From Rhodospirillales bacterium (GTDB lineage: Bacteria > Pseudomonadota > Gammaproteobacteria > Steroidobacterales > Rariloculaceae), in the NCBI GenBank assembly GCA_024640665.1, contig JAHEEO010000051.1:1-14768 (forward strand): 14,768 nt of DNA, read 5' to 3'. Position 1 is the stretch's first letter. Each line of letters starts with the position of its first letter. The notes below the pieces were generated by a model. That model had not been told where the DNA came from. It worked only from the letters and a program-made list of their open reading frames with translations, and searched no databases. The position numbers and the translations under genes were made by a program. Shown in pieces: positions 8,001 through 14,080 of this stretch.

Positions 8001-8588
8001 ATGACCCTACCAACTAAGGACGAAGCCGAGCAGGCAGTGCGAACGCTACTCAAATGGATTGGCGAGGATCCCTCGCGTGAGGGCCTGACCGGCACTCCGG
8101 AACGGGTCGCGCGAGCATACAAAGACTGGTTTAGTGGTTATGAAGACGACCCCGTAGAATTCTTGCGGAGAACCTTCCACGAAGTAGACGGCTATGACGA
8201 AATGATCATTCTCCGTGATATCCATTTCGAGTCGCACTGCGAACATCACATGGCCCCGATTATTGGCAGTGTGCACATCGGCTACTTACCGGACCGGGGT
8301 GTCGTGGGCATCAGCAAGCTAGCGCGAGTCGTCGAGGCATTTTCACGGCGCTTGCAGGTGCAAGAATCAATGACAGCTCAGATCGCCCATTGCATTCAGG
8401 ACGTTCTAAAGCCCAAAGGGGTCGGGGTGGTAGTGGAAGGCGTCCATCAATGCATGACAACCCGGGGCGTGCGCAAACCTGGCGTATCCATGATAACGAG
8501 CCAATTACTCGGCCATTTTCGCTCGGATTCGCGCACGCGAAATGAATTCATGACGATGATTGGCAGATCCAACGTCGGCGCCAGATAG
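8001..8588 (+). CDS. folE: GTP cyclohydrolase I
   Basis: FolE converts GTP to 7,8-dihydroneopterin triphosphate, the first step of tetrahydrofolate (and, where present, tetrahydrobiopterin or queuosine) synthesis, in the cytoplasm as a homodecamer. The protein has 195 residues, slightly short of the E. coli 222 because of a shorter N-terminus. The zinc ligands are visible as SHCEHH (Cys80, His83) and HQCMTTRGV (Cys151). The 71-residue spacing equals that of Cys110 and Cys181 in E. coli. Other signatures are REGLTGTPERVA, HIGYLP, VVGISKLARVVEAFSRRLQ, VQESMTAQIA and KPKGVGVVVEG. The start is fixed by AGAGG at 7989-7993. It is transcribed away from the XdhC-family gene and no other folate gene is adjacent. 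This is the type IA zinc-dependent form, since all three ligands are intact. Confidence 0.96.
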   Translation: MTLPTKDEAEQAVRTLLKWIGEDPSREGLTGTPERVARAYKDWFSGYEDDPVEFLRRTFHEVDGYDEMIILRDIHFESHCEHHMAPIIGSVHIGYLPDRGVVGISKLARVVEAFSRRLQVQESMTAQIAHCIQDVLKPKGVGVVVEGVHQCMTTRGVRKPGVSMITSQLLGHFRSDSRTRNEFMTMIGRSNVGAR

Positions 8589-8604
8589 ACGCCCAGATAG
8601 ACAC
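8581..8604 (+). repeat. 12-bp tandem repeat at the folE 3' end
   Basis: CCAGATAGACGC at 8581-8592 is followed directly by CCAGATAGACAC at 8593-8604, an 11 of 12 match. The first copy contains the folE stop. The second copy forms a weak CCAG...CTGG inverted repeat with the following bases. There are only two units and no function is evident. Confidence 0.55.
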
Positions 8605-8782
8605 CTGGACGAAAGCGCCCAGTAATCGGCTTGGCTCTCGCTGGCGTTGGCGCCCGCGCAGGCCTGTACGTTGACATAAACCATTCCTCAACCCCTATCG
8701 CAGTAGGCAAATCTGGACGGATATTGTCACTTTTGCTCAACATAACGAGCCATCCCCCCCAGAAAGCGCCACACAGAACGAC
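8605..8782. other. Non-coding gap upstream of the sigma-54 promoter
   Basis: I see no convincing gene here. An open frame on the minus strand (8447-8809) overlaps folE by 142 bases and has no family features. No strong terminator follows folE. The stretch could hold activator (PilR/NtrC-type) sites for the sigma-54 promoter. Candidates are TTGTC at 8724-8728 and GACAC at 8600-8604, the reverse complement of the GTGTC core described for PilR. Both are too short to be sure. Confidence 0.4.
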
Positions 8783-8800
8783 TTGGCACACGACTTGCTT
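8783..8800 (+). promoter_or_regulatory. Sigma-54 (RpoN) promoter
   Basis: TTGGCACACGACTTGCTT matches the -24/-12 consensus YTGGCAC-N5-TTGCW at every conserved position. GG at 8785-8786 and GC at 8797-8798 are separated by exactly 10 bases. Transcription would start near 8810, giving a leader of about 32 bases to the ATG at 8842. RpoN with the PilS/PilR two-component system is the known driver of pilA in Pseudomonas and related bacteria, and a pilin lies two genes downstream. Confidence 0.8.
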
Positions 8801-8841
8801 AATAACCATCAGGTTTATTGCTTTTGATAGCGAGTCGAAGA

Positions 8842-9123
8842 ATGAGCATTCAGATCGTCAACGAAGACAACGAAAAACTAAGCGATACGGGCGAGTACAT
8901 TGCTGTGCGAACCTGCAAAGACCCGTTTGATTCGACCATGACCCTGGCAACTATAGAGCGGGTCGTCGAAAAGACTGTCGTCAAGAAACCGACAGACTCT
9001 GCGTGGCACGTAAAGACGCTAGTTAACGAAAAACCAATGTCACCAGATGCTGCATTAGGTTTTGCGACTCGCTATGCAGAACGCAAACATATCCCCGTGA
9101 TATATACAGCTAGTGATAGCTAG
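8842..9123 (+). CDS. Small protein of unknown function between sigma-54 promoter and pilin
   Basis: I do not recognise this 93-residue protein. The ATG at 8842 (MSIQIVNEDNE) is chosen over an in-frame TTG at 8818; the Shine-Dalgarno is weak (GAG/GAAG upstream). It has no signal peptide, membrane segment or repeats, and one Cys (VRTCKDPF). The sequence alternates charged and beta-prone stretches (GEYIAVRTC, SAWHVKTLV, HIPVIYTA), so a small soluble alpha/beta fold is likely. It starts about 32 bases after the predicted sigma-54 transcription start and ends 42 bases before the pilin ATG, so co-transcription with the pilin is likely. A role in pilin expression or assembly is only a guess from position. 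It is probably real, since the frame fills the whole space between promoter and pilin. Confidence 0.65.
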   Translation: MSIQIVNEDNEKLSDTGEYIAVRTCKDPFDSTMTLATIERVVEKTVVKKPTDSAWHVKTLVNEKPMSPDAALGFATRYAERKHIPVIYTASDS

Positions 9124-9165
9124 GCCTGCATAGTCAGCACACACCGCGCAAAGACAGAGAGCCCA

Positions 9166-9669
9166 ATGAAAACTAACCAGCAAGGCTTTACGCTAATTGA
9201 GCTGATGATTGTCGTTGCAATCATCGGGATACTTGCCGCAATCGCAATTCCGGCATACAGCAACTATACAATTCGCGCACAAGTAGCCGAAGGCGTAAAC
9301 CTGGCGGCCAATGCTAAATCGCCCGTCATTGACGCATACTTGCAGCTCGGTCAAGCGCCGGCGAATAGAACGCAAGCAGGTATGACTGCGAATGCCACTG
9401 ACACGCAAGGCAAATACGTGAGCAGTGTCGAGGTTGAAAACGGCACCGTCACAATAACGTTTGGCAATGAAGCCAACACCGAGATTCTGAACGATACGAT
9501 TTCCCTGACTCCCTACGAAACGGCCGAGCAGGGCATTGTTTGGCGCTGCGGTAATGCCGCCCAACCCGCAGGCCTCGACCCGATGGGTTCGTTTTCAGGC
9601 GGCAATACGGCGGCATTCGTTGCACCGACCGTGTCGGGACAATATCTGCCCGCCTCGTGTCGACTATAG
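9166..9669 (+). CDS. pilA: Type IV pilin (major pilin, PilA-like)
   Basis: The prepilin has 167 residues with a short leader, MKTNQQG, cleaved by PilD before Phe8 (G|FTLIEL). Glu5 of the mature protein is present, as needed for assembly. The N-terminal helix (LMIVVAIIGILAAIAIPAY) is the classic hydrophobic assembly spine, followed by SNYTIRAQVAEG as in type IVa pilins. Cys128 and Cys165 near the C-terminus would form the D-region disulfide loop, here about 36 residues between cysteines. Mature size is about 160 residues, usual for a major pilin. GAGAG about 8 bases upstream is the ribosome site. Upstream lie the unknown small gene and the sigma-54 promoter. Downstream, ubiX converges after a 31-base gap. 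No other pilus gene is in the window. It could be one of several pilin paralogs, but the promoter type favours the main subunit. Confidence 0.93.
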   Translation: MKTNQQGFTLIELMIVVAIIGILAAIAIPAYSNYTIRAQVAEGVNLAANAKSPVIDAYLQLGQAPANRTQAGMTANATDTQGKYVSSVEVENGTVTITFGNEANTEILNDTISLTPYETAEQGIVWRCGNAAQPAGLDPMGSFSGGNTAAFVAPTVSGQYLPASCRL

Positions 9670-9700
9670 AAATTCCGCCCGAGCAAATCGAGTAGTTTAG

Positions 9701-10279
9701 TTAGTTGCTTCCGATACCCTGCCAGCGCCTAATTGAAGGCGCTTCGAGACCCAGCAAGTCGAGCAACCGAGCGACGGTCTGATCAACCATTTCTTCAATA
9801 CTGGCAAGACTCGCGTAAAACGCAGGGACCGGCGGAAAAATGATGCCTCCCGCCTCAGTGACCGTGAGCATGTTGCGCAGATGGACCAAGCTCAGAGGCG
9901 TTTCCCGGGTCATCAATATGAGCCGCCTCCGCTCCTTGAGCGTCACGTCCGCCGTTCTGGATATTAGAGTGTCTGACACGCCTGTTGCAATGGACGCCAG
10001 TGTCTTCATTGAGCACGGCAGAACAATCATCGCATCTATTTTGTAGGAACCACTGGCGATGCTGGCACCGATGTTCCTGTTCGAATGGACGACATCTGCA
10101 TACTGCTCAAAGTCTTTGGTATTTCCGCCCAATTCCGCAGAAATCGTCAAAGCTGCAGATGCACTGATCACCAGGTGAGTTTCAACAACTTCAGCCAATT
10201 GGAGCTGCTGTAAAAAACGCTGCGCATAAACACTACCTGTCGCGCCTGTGACGCCGACTACAATTCGCTTCTTTTCCAT
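9701..10279 (-). CDS. ubiX: Flavin prenyltransferase UbiX
   Basis: UbiX attaches a dimethylallyl group to FMN to make prenyl-FMN, the cofactor of UbiD decarboxylases in ubiquinone synthesis and in aromatic acid decarboxylation. The ATG at 10279 gives 192 residues, with GAGCGG about 6 bases upstream. The ATG at 10306 adds nine residues but lacks a Shine-Dalgarno. Motifs run in order: GVTGATGS (residues 9-16, phosphate-binding loop), LVISASAAL, MIVLPCSMKTLASIATGVSD, ISRTADVTLKERR, LILMTRETPLS, LRNMLTVTEAGGIIFPPVPAFY. This is the complete family pattern including the Arg/Glu of RETPLS and the conserved Tyr after PAF. It is soluble and cytoplasmic, a dodecamer in known members. It converges on the pilin gene and diverges from modB. 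No ubiD lies in the window. Confidence 0.95.
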   Translation of the reverse strand: MEKKRIVVGVTGATGSVYAQRFLQQLQLAEVVETHLVISASAALTISAELGGNTKDFEQYADVVHSNRNIGASIASGSYKIDAMIVLPCSMKTLASIATGVSDTLISRTADVTLKERRRLILMTRETPLSLVHLRNMLTVTEAGGIIFPPVPAFYASLASIEEMVDQTVARLLDLLGLEAPSIRRWQGIGSN

Positions 10280-10324
10280 TGAGACCGCTCGAAAATGGCT
10301 TTGCATACTGGCGCCGGAAGGATA

Positions 10325-10343
10325 TCACGTGACGGTCAGCTGA
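10325..10343. promoter_or_regulatory. Pair of 8-bp palindromes in the ubiX-modB gap
   Basis: TCACGTGA (10325-10332) and TCAGCTGA (10336-10343) are both perfect palindromes. Their centres are 11 bases apart, about one helical turn, and they lie just upstream of the modB -35 element. This layout suits a dimeric regulator. Neither resembles the E. coli ModE box. Confidence 0.35.
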
Positions 10344-10350
10344 AATCTGT

Positions 10351-10381
10351 TTGACAGTTTTCCTCGTCTGGCGCTTACAAT
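10351..10381 (+). promoter_or_regulatory. Sigma-70-type promoter for modBC
   Basis: TTGACA (10351-10356) is a perfect -35 hexamer. TACAAT (10376-10381) matches 5 of 6 of the -10 consensus with a 19-base spacer; TTACAA one base earlier would give 18. The predicted start is near 10388-10389, at the modB ATG itself. Confidence 0.6.
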
Positions 10382-10388
10382 TTGCGGT

Positions 10389-11069
10389 ATGGATTCTCTC
10401 GACTTAGGGCCGGTCTGGCTAAGTTTAAAACTAGCCACGGTAACCGTCGTTATTTTATTGGCACTGGCGACTCCGCTGGCCTGGTGGTTGGCTCACACGC
10501 GATCTCGCAGCCGCCCCATTCTCGAGGCAGTAGTCGCGATGCCGCTGGTGTTACCACCCACGGTCTTGGGGTTCTACCTATTGATACTATTGGGACCGGC
10601 CGGTCCTATTGGCAGTTTTTGGGTAGCGCTGACGGACACTACTTTGACTTTCTCGTTCATGGGTCTCGTCATTGCGTCGATCATCTATTCATTGCCATTT
10701 GCCGTGCAACCGCTGCAAACTGCCTTCGAAAATATCGGCAAGGCGCCTCTGGAAGCAGCGGCTACACTAGGCGCATCGCCTTTCCAACAGTTCCTTACGG
10801 TTGCATCACCGCTAGCCCGACGTGGGTATCTCTCTGCCATCGCACTAAGCTTTGCGCATACACTCGGCGAGTTCGGTGTCGTTCTGATGGTCGGCGGCAA
10901 TATTCCCGACAAGACGAGGGTCATCTCTATTGCAATCTTCGAAGACGTCGAAACCGTCAACTATGCACAGGCGCATGTGCTTTCGGCGGGTCTGCTGATA
11001 TTTTCATTCGTGCTATTACTCGCCTTATTCGCAACTAACAGCTACAAACCGCCCGGCAGAGCGGCTTAA
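10389..11069 (+). CDS. modB: Molybdate ABC transporter permease ModB
   Basis: ModB forms the inner-membrane channel of the molybdate importer and couples to ModC. The protein has 226 residues, the usual length, with about five to six hydrophobic segments (for example ATVTVVILLALATPLAWWLA, LVLPPTVLGFYLLILL, FSFMGLVIASIIYSLPFAV, GLLIFSFVLLLALFA). The phrase MPLVLPPTVLGFYLL is typical of ModB/CysT permeases. The EAA coupling loop reads EAAATLGASPFQQFLTVASPLARRG, with the conserved Gly 7 residues after EAA. HTLGEFGVVLMVGGNIPDKTRVIS is the ModB-type end motif. The start matches the family N-terminus and no ribosome site precedes it. The stop TAA overlaps the modC ATG by one base, indicating translational coupling. 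No modA substrate-binding protein gene precedes it, unlike common modABC order. Confidence 0.92.
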   Translation: MDSLDLGPVWLSLKLATVTVVILLALATPLAWWLAHTRSRSRPILEAVVAMPLVLPPTVLGFYLLILLGPAGPIGSFWVALTDTTLTFSFMGLVIASIIYSLPFAVQPLQTAFENIGKAPLEAAATLGASPFQQFLTVASPLARRGYLSAIALSFAHTLGEFGVVLMVGGNIPDKTRVISIAIFEDVETVNYAQAHVLSAGLLIFSFVLLLALFATNSYKPPGRAA

Positions 11070-12145
11070 TGACAAACAAATTTCTACGCCTGCGGCTGTC
11101 CATCGAACGATCGGGATTTTCGCTCAAACTTGATGAGCAATTGTCACTGCATGGGACCACGGCCGTATTCGGACCGAGCGGATCCGGTAAAACCTCACTG
11201 CTGCGGGCGATTGCTGGCTTGGAACGGCATCCAGGCGGGCGCATCGAATTCGATAAAGAGCGCTGGCAAGATGACGATGCCTGGGTGCCGGCACATAAAC
11301 GCCGAATTGGCGTCGTCTTTCAAGATACACGGCTTTTTCCTCATCTGAATGTTTTAGGCAACCTGCACTTTGCCCGGCAATTCAGTCATTCAAAGCAGAT
11401 CGATCGCTTCGACGAAATTGTTCAAACGCTGCGTTTGGAAAAACTGCTGACCCGCCGAGTCGGGGCACTTTCCGGCGGTGAAGCACAGCGAGTCGCGATT
11501 GGCCGATGTTTGCTCACCAGGCCCCAACTTCTGTTGATGGATGAGCCGGTTTCGTCATTAGACCAAGAAAGCAAGCGCGAAATTATTGAATTTATAGCTG
11601 CGACGACCAAACGCTTTTCAGTCCCGCTGTTTTACGTTACTCACGATGCTGACGAAGTCGCACGACTGGCCAACACAACTTTGCTGCTGGACGCAGGCCG
11701 GGCTATTGCTTACGGCTCGACTAGTACGGTCTTCGCAGACAACGACATCAGCACACTCTTCGGAACACAGGACGCCAGCAGTATTCTGGTGGCAAAAATT
11801 GACGCCTTGGACAGTGGATCAGCAACTGCGAGTATCGGCTCACAACAATTAACCATCACGATCGACGACACCGTGCATCAGAGCGAAATACAGTTAAGAG
11901 TGCTTGCGAAGGATGTGGTAATAGCTACTCAACCGATAGAGCACATCAGCATACGCAACACCCTGACTGGAATAATCAATACTATCCGCCCTCTTGACGC
12001 AGGCAATGCGGAACTCATCTTGGGAATAGAGCAACAGCAATTGCGCGCACATGTCACCAATGCCGCAATTGCGGAACTTGATTTACACCCCGGAGCAACC
12101 GTTTACGCGCTCATCAAGAGCGTTGCACTCAATCGGAAGTTCTAA
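11069..12145 (+). CDS. modC: Molybdate ABC transporter ATPase ModC
   Basis: ModC powers molybdate import through ModB. The 358 residues hold an N-terminal ABC ATPase and a C-terminal MOP/TOBE domain. Walker A is GPSGSGKTS (35-43), the Q-loop lies in GVVFQDTRLFPHL, the signature LSGGEAQRVAIGR starts at Leu134, Walker B is LLLMDEPVSSLD (154-165) and the switch His192 is in VTHDADE. All catalytic residues are intact. The C-terminal part, with SIRNTLTGIINTIRPLDAG and LDLHPGATVYALIKSVAL, is a MOP domain that binds oxyanions and regulates transport. RRIGVVFQDTRLFPHLNVLGNL is characteristic of ModC. Length agrees with E. coli ModC (352). It starts inside the modB stop (TAATG), so expression should be coupled. 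Its 3' end overlaps that of the TRAP gene on the other strand by 4 bases. Confidence 0.94.
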   Translation: MTNKFLRLRLSIERSGFSLKLDEQLSLHGTTAVFGPSGSGKTSLLRAIAGLERHPGGRIEFDKERWQDDDAWVPAHKRRIGVVFQDTRLFPHLNVLGNLHFARQFSHSKQIDRFDEIVQTLRLEKLLTRRVGALSGGEAQRVAIGRCLLTRPQLLLMDEPVSSLDQESKREIIEFIAATTKRFSVPLFYVTHDADEVARLANTTLLLDAGRAIAYGSTSTVFADNDISTLFGTQDASSILVAKIDALDSGSATASIGSQQLTITIDDTVHQSEIQLRVLAKDVVIATQPIEHISIRNTLTGIINTIRPLDAGNAELILGIEQQQLRAHVTNAAIAELDLHPGATVYALIKSVALNRKF

Positions 12146-13461
12146 GCCAGAGCATGCGGCAAGAATAGCGTCAGAGCCGGAACCAAGATCAAGATTGCAA
12201 CTCGCACCAAGCTGGACAATAGAAACGGCATCACTCCGCGAAACGTCTCCCGCAACGAAACTTTTGGCGCATGGTGTTTGATGATCAGCACGTTTAGCCC
12301 GACTGGCGGCGTAATGAGTCCAGCCTCCACTACAATTAAAATGATGATGCCAAACCACATTTTTAAGTCAGCTTCCGGCATCCCAAAATCTAATCCCACC
12401 ATAATCGGCCAAAAGATCGGCACCGTCAGAAAAATCATCGCGAGGCTGTCCATCAAACAGCCCAGACCCAAATAGACGATCAGCAGCAGAACGAGAATCA
12501 GGTACGGGTCCAACCCACTATTCGCTGCCAATTCAGAAAGCTGATCCGCGACACCCGTGAGGGCCATGAATATATTCAGGAAATCCGCGCCCAGCACGAT
12601 CATGAAAATCATGCCCGAGGTTTTGGCAGTCGCCGTCAAGCAATCCAGAAATCCCGCGAAATCCAGCTTGCCTTTCCAGAAAGCAAGTACACCGGCCCCG
12701 AAAGCGCCCACAGCAGCGCCCTCGGTTGGATCGAAGATTCCGAAATAGATACCTCCGACTACGACAATGAATAGCAGCACCGTTGGCCAAGTTTCTAATG
12801 CAGCCCGGATTCGCTCTGCGCCTCGCGCACGCTCCCCGACCGGACCCGCCTCTGGCGACACGCGGACCCAAATCATGATCACAATGACATAACCGATGAC
12901 GCCGAGAATGCCCGGCACCAGCGCCGCCTGAAACATCGCGACGATATTCGCCTGCACAGCAATTGCGTAAATGATGAGCACAACGGATGGCGGTATTAGA
13001 ATGCCGAGCGTGCCACCCGCTGCCAGGGCCCCTGTAGCCAAACTGCCAGAATAGCGATGCCGCTCGAGTTCGGGGAGCGCTACGCGAGCCATCGTGCCCG
13101 CAGTCGCTAAAGACGAACCGCAAATTGCGCCGAATGCCGCGCAGCCTCCAACAGCCGCTATTGCAACGCCGCCGCGCCGATGCCCGACGAAAACATTGGC
13201 GGCCCCGAACAAAGCGCGGCTGAGTCCTGAACGCGATGCGAACTCACCCATTAACAAGAACATAGGAATGACAGAAAAATCATACGACGCAAATCGCCAG
13301 AACGCGGCGGTCTTAAGATAGCTCATCAGCGGGCCGACACCCGATAGCGCCACATAGCCAATGAGTCCGGCAACCAACATCGCTAGCGCTACCGGCACTC
13401 GTATAACGAGCAGCACAGTCATCAGCACCAGACCTATGATAGCCAGCTCCACGCTATTCAT
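12142..13461 (-). CDS. dctM: TRAP transporter large permease, DctM type
   Basis: DctM is the 12-helix ion-coupled channel subunit of TRAP carriers, which import organic acids such as C4-dicarboxylates, sialic acid or aromatic acids. The ATG at 13461 gives 439 residues, with GGAG 8 bases upstream; the ATG at 13467 is too close to that site. The sequence is almost wholly hydrophobic with DctM signatures: IPMFLLMGEFASRSGLS, GGCAAFGAICGSSLATAGTMARVALPE, GTLGILIPPSVVLIIYA, DPTEGAAVGAFGAG, LLIVYLGLGCLMDSLAMIFLTVPIF and EAGLITPPVGLNVL. It overlaps the end of the small-permease gene by 8 bases, so the two are translationally coupled. No DctP substrate-binding gene is next to it on either side, so substrate cannot be inferred from this window. 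The stop overlaps the modC stop. Confidence 0.93.
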   Translation of the reverse strand: MNSVELAIIGLVLMTVLLVIRVPVALAMLVAGLIGYVALSGVGPLMSYLKTAAFWRFASYDFSVIPMFLLMGEFASRSGLSRALFGAANVFVGHRRGGVAIAAVGGCAAFGAICGSSLATAGTMARVALPELERHRYSGSLATGALAAGGTLGILIPPSVVLIIYAIAVQANIVAMFQAALVPGILGVIGYVIVIMIWVRVSPEAGPVGERARGAERIRAALETWPTVLLFIVVVGGIYFGIFDPTEGAAVGAFGAGVLAFWKGKLDFAGFLDCLTATAKTSGMIFMIVLGADFLNIFMALTGVADQLSELAANSGLDPYLILVLLLIVYLGLGCLMDSLAMIFLTVPIFWPIMVGLDFGMPEADLKMWFGIIILIVVEAGLITPPVGLNVLIIKHHAPKVSLRETFRGVMPFLLSSLVRVAILILVPALTLFLPHALA

Positions 13462-13966
13462 CGTCATCGCTCCATGGATGAAACACGGTGTGCAATGCGC
13501 TTAGCGCGAGCAACAGAAAAGAAGCTATGCCAAACGGATATGCCCACCAGAGCGGCACACCGACAATCATGGATATATCTTCGAAACGAAATGTATCCAC
13601 CAGGCCAAACAGCATTCGCCAGGCAAACAAGCCGGACACCGCAACAAACAGCAAGGCTGCGATAACGTCGAATGCGCGACGCAACTTGGCCGGGAAGCGC
13701 GCTGTGAGAATATCTACAGTTACGTTGCCACGCTGCTGATAGCAATAGGGCAGGAACAAGAATATCGCTACACTGCAAGCAATGCCGACGATCTCGAAAT
13801 CACCCGGCACCGGCAACAAGAACACAGCGCGGCCAATGACACTGACGACAACTAACAGCGTCATCGCAACCAGCACGAATCCACCGACAATTGCCAGCCA
13901 CTTGCCCGCCCGATATAGAATTTGCCCTATGCGATCGTCCGGCCAGTTCTCGGAACGAGAAGACAT
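13454..13966 (-). CDS. dctQ: TRAP transporter small permease, DctQ type
   Basis: DctQ is the four-helix partner needed for DctM function. The ATG at 13966 gives 170 residues and has a G-run just upstream; a GTG at 13993 would add nine residues without a ribosome site. Four hydrophobic segments are visible: WLAIVGGFVLVAMTLLVVVSVIG, DFEIVGIACSVAIFLFLPYC, AFDVIAALLFVAVSGLFAW and LWWAYPFGIASFLLLALSA. The DctQ motifs NVTVDILTARFP (after the second helix) and the early V-x-R-x-hydrophobic site after helix 1 (SVIGRAVF) are present. The IGVPLWW-type turn before helix 4 (VGVPLWWAYPFG) is highly typical. It is first in the TRAP operon and divergent from the VOC gene. Confidence 0.9.
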   Translation of the reverse strand: MSSRSENWPDDRIGQILYRAGKWLAIVGGFVLVAMTLLVVVSVIGRAVFLLPVPGDFEIVGIACSVAIFLFLPYCYQQRGNVTVDILTARFPAKLRRAFDVIAALLFVAVSGLFAWRMLFGLVDTFRFEDISMIVGVPLWWAYPFGIASFLLLALSALHTVFHPWSDDDE

Positions 13967-14080
13967 CGCCCCCCCAAGTAGTGGATTTTCCACGTAATCG
14001 TTATTATTGCGGGCACTATAACAACATCGACGCGCTGGCTGGTAGCTGCCTGCATTAAGCCCAATTGGAATGAAACCCCC
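13967..14080. promoter_or_regulatory. Divergent promoter region between TRAP and VOC genes
   Basis: This is a 114-base gap between oppositely directed genes. It contains GTGGA-TTT-TCCAC (13981-13993), a 5-bp inverted repeat that could be a small operator or chance. An AT-rich block (TTATTATTG, then ACTATAAC) gives a possible -10 (TATAGT on the minus strand) but I find no convincing -35 for either direction. Confidence 0.3.

Noticed and set aside
5315..8604. Shared 10-mer AGATAGACAC after two stop codons (5315-5324 and 8595-8604)
   Set aside because: Identical 10-mers are expected by chance many times in a window this size, and no flanking similarity extends it.
8671..8701. TTGACA with a possible TATCGC -10
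   Set aside because: The spacer is 19 bases and the -10 match is poor. The sigma-54 site downstream explains the next genes better.
8447..8809. Minus-strand frame of 120 codons over the folE end and the gap
   Set aside because: It overlaps folE by 142 bases, runs antisense through the sigma-54 promoter, and shows no recognisable motif.
9004..9019. Second sigma-54-like site, TGGCAC inside the small gene
   Set aside because: The GG is not followed by GC at the required 10-base spacing.
10382..11038. Plus-strand frame of 218 codons overlapping modB
   Set aside because: It is a frame-shifted shadow of modB. The modB frame has the full permease family pattern, and this one has an Arg/Ser/Gly-rich random look.
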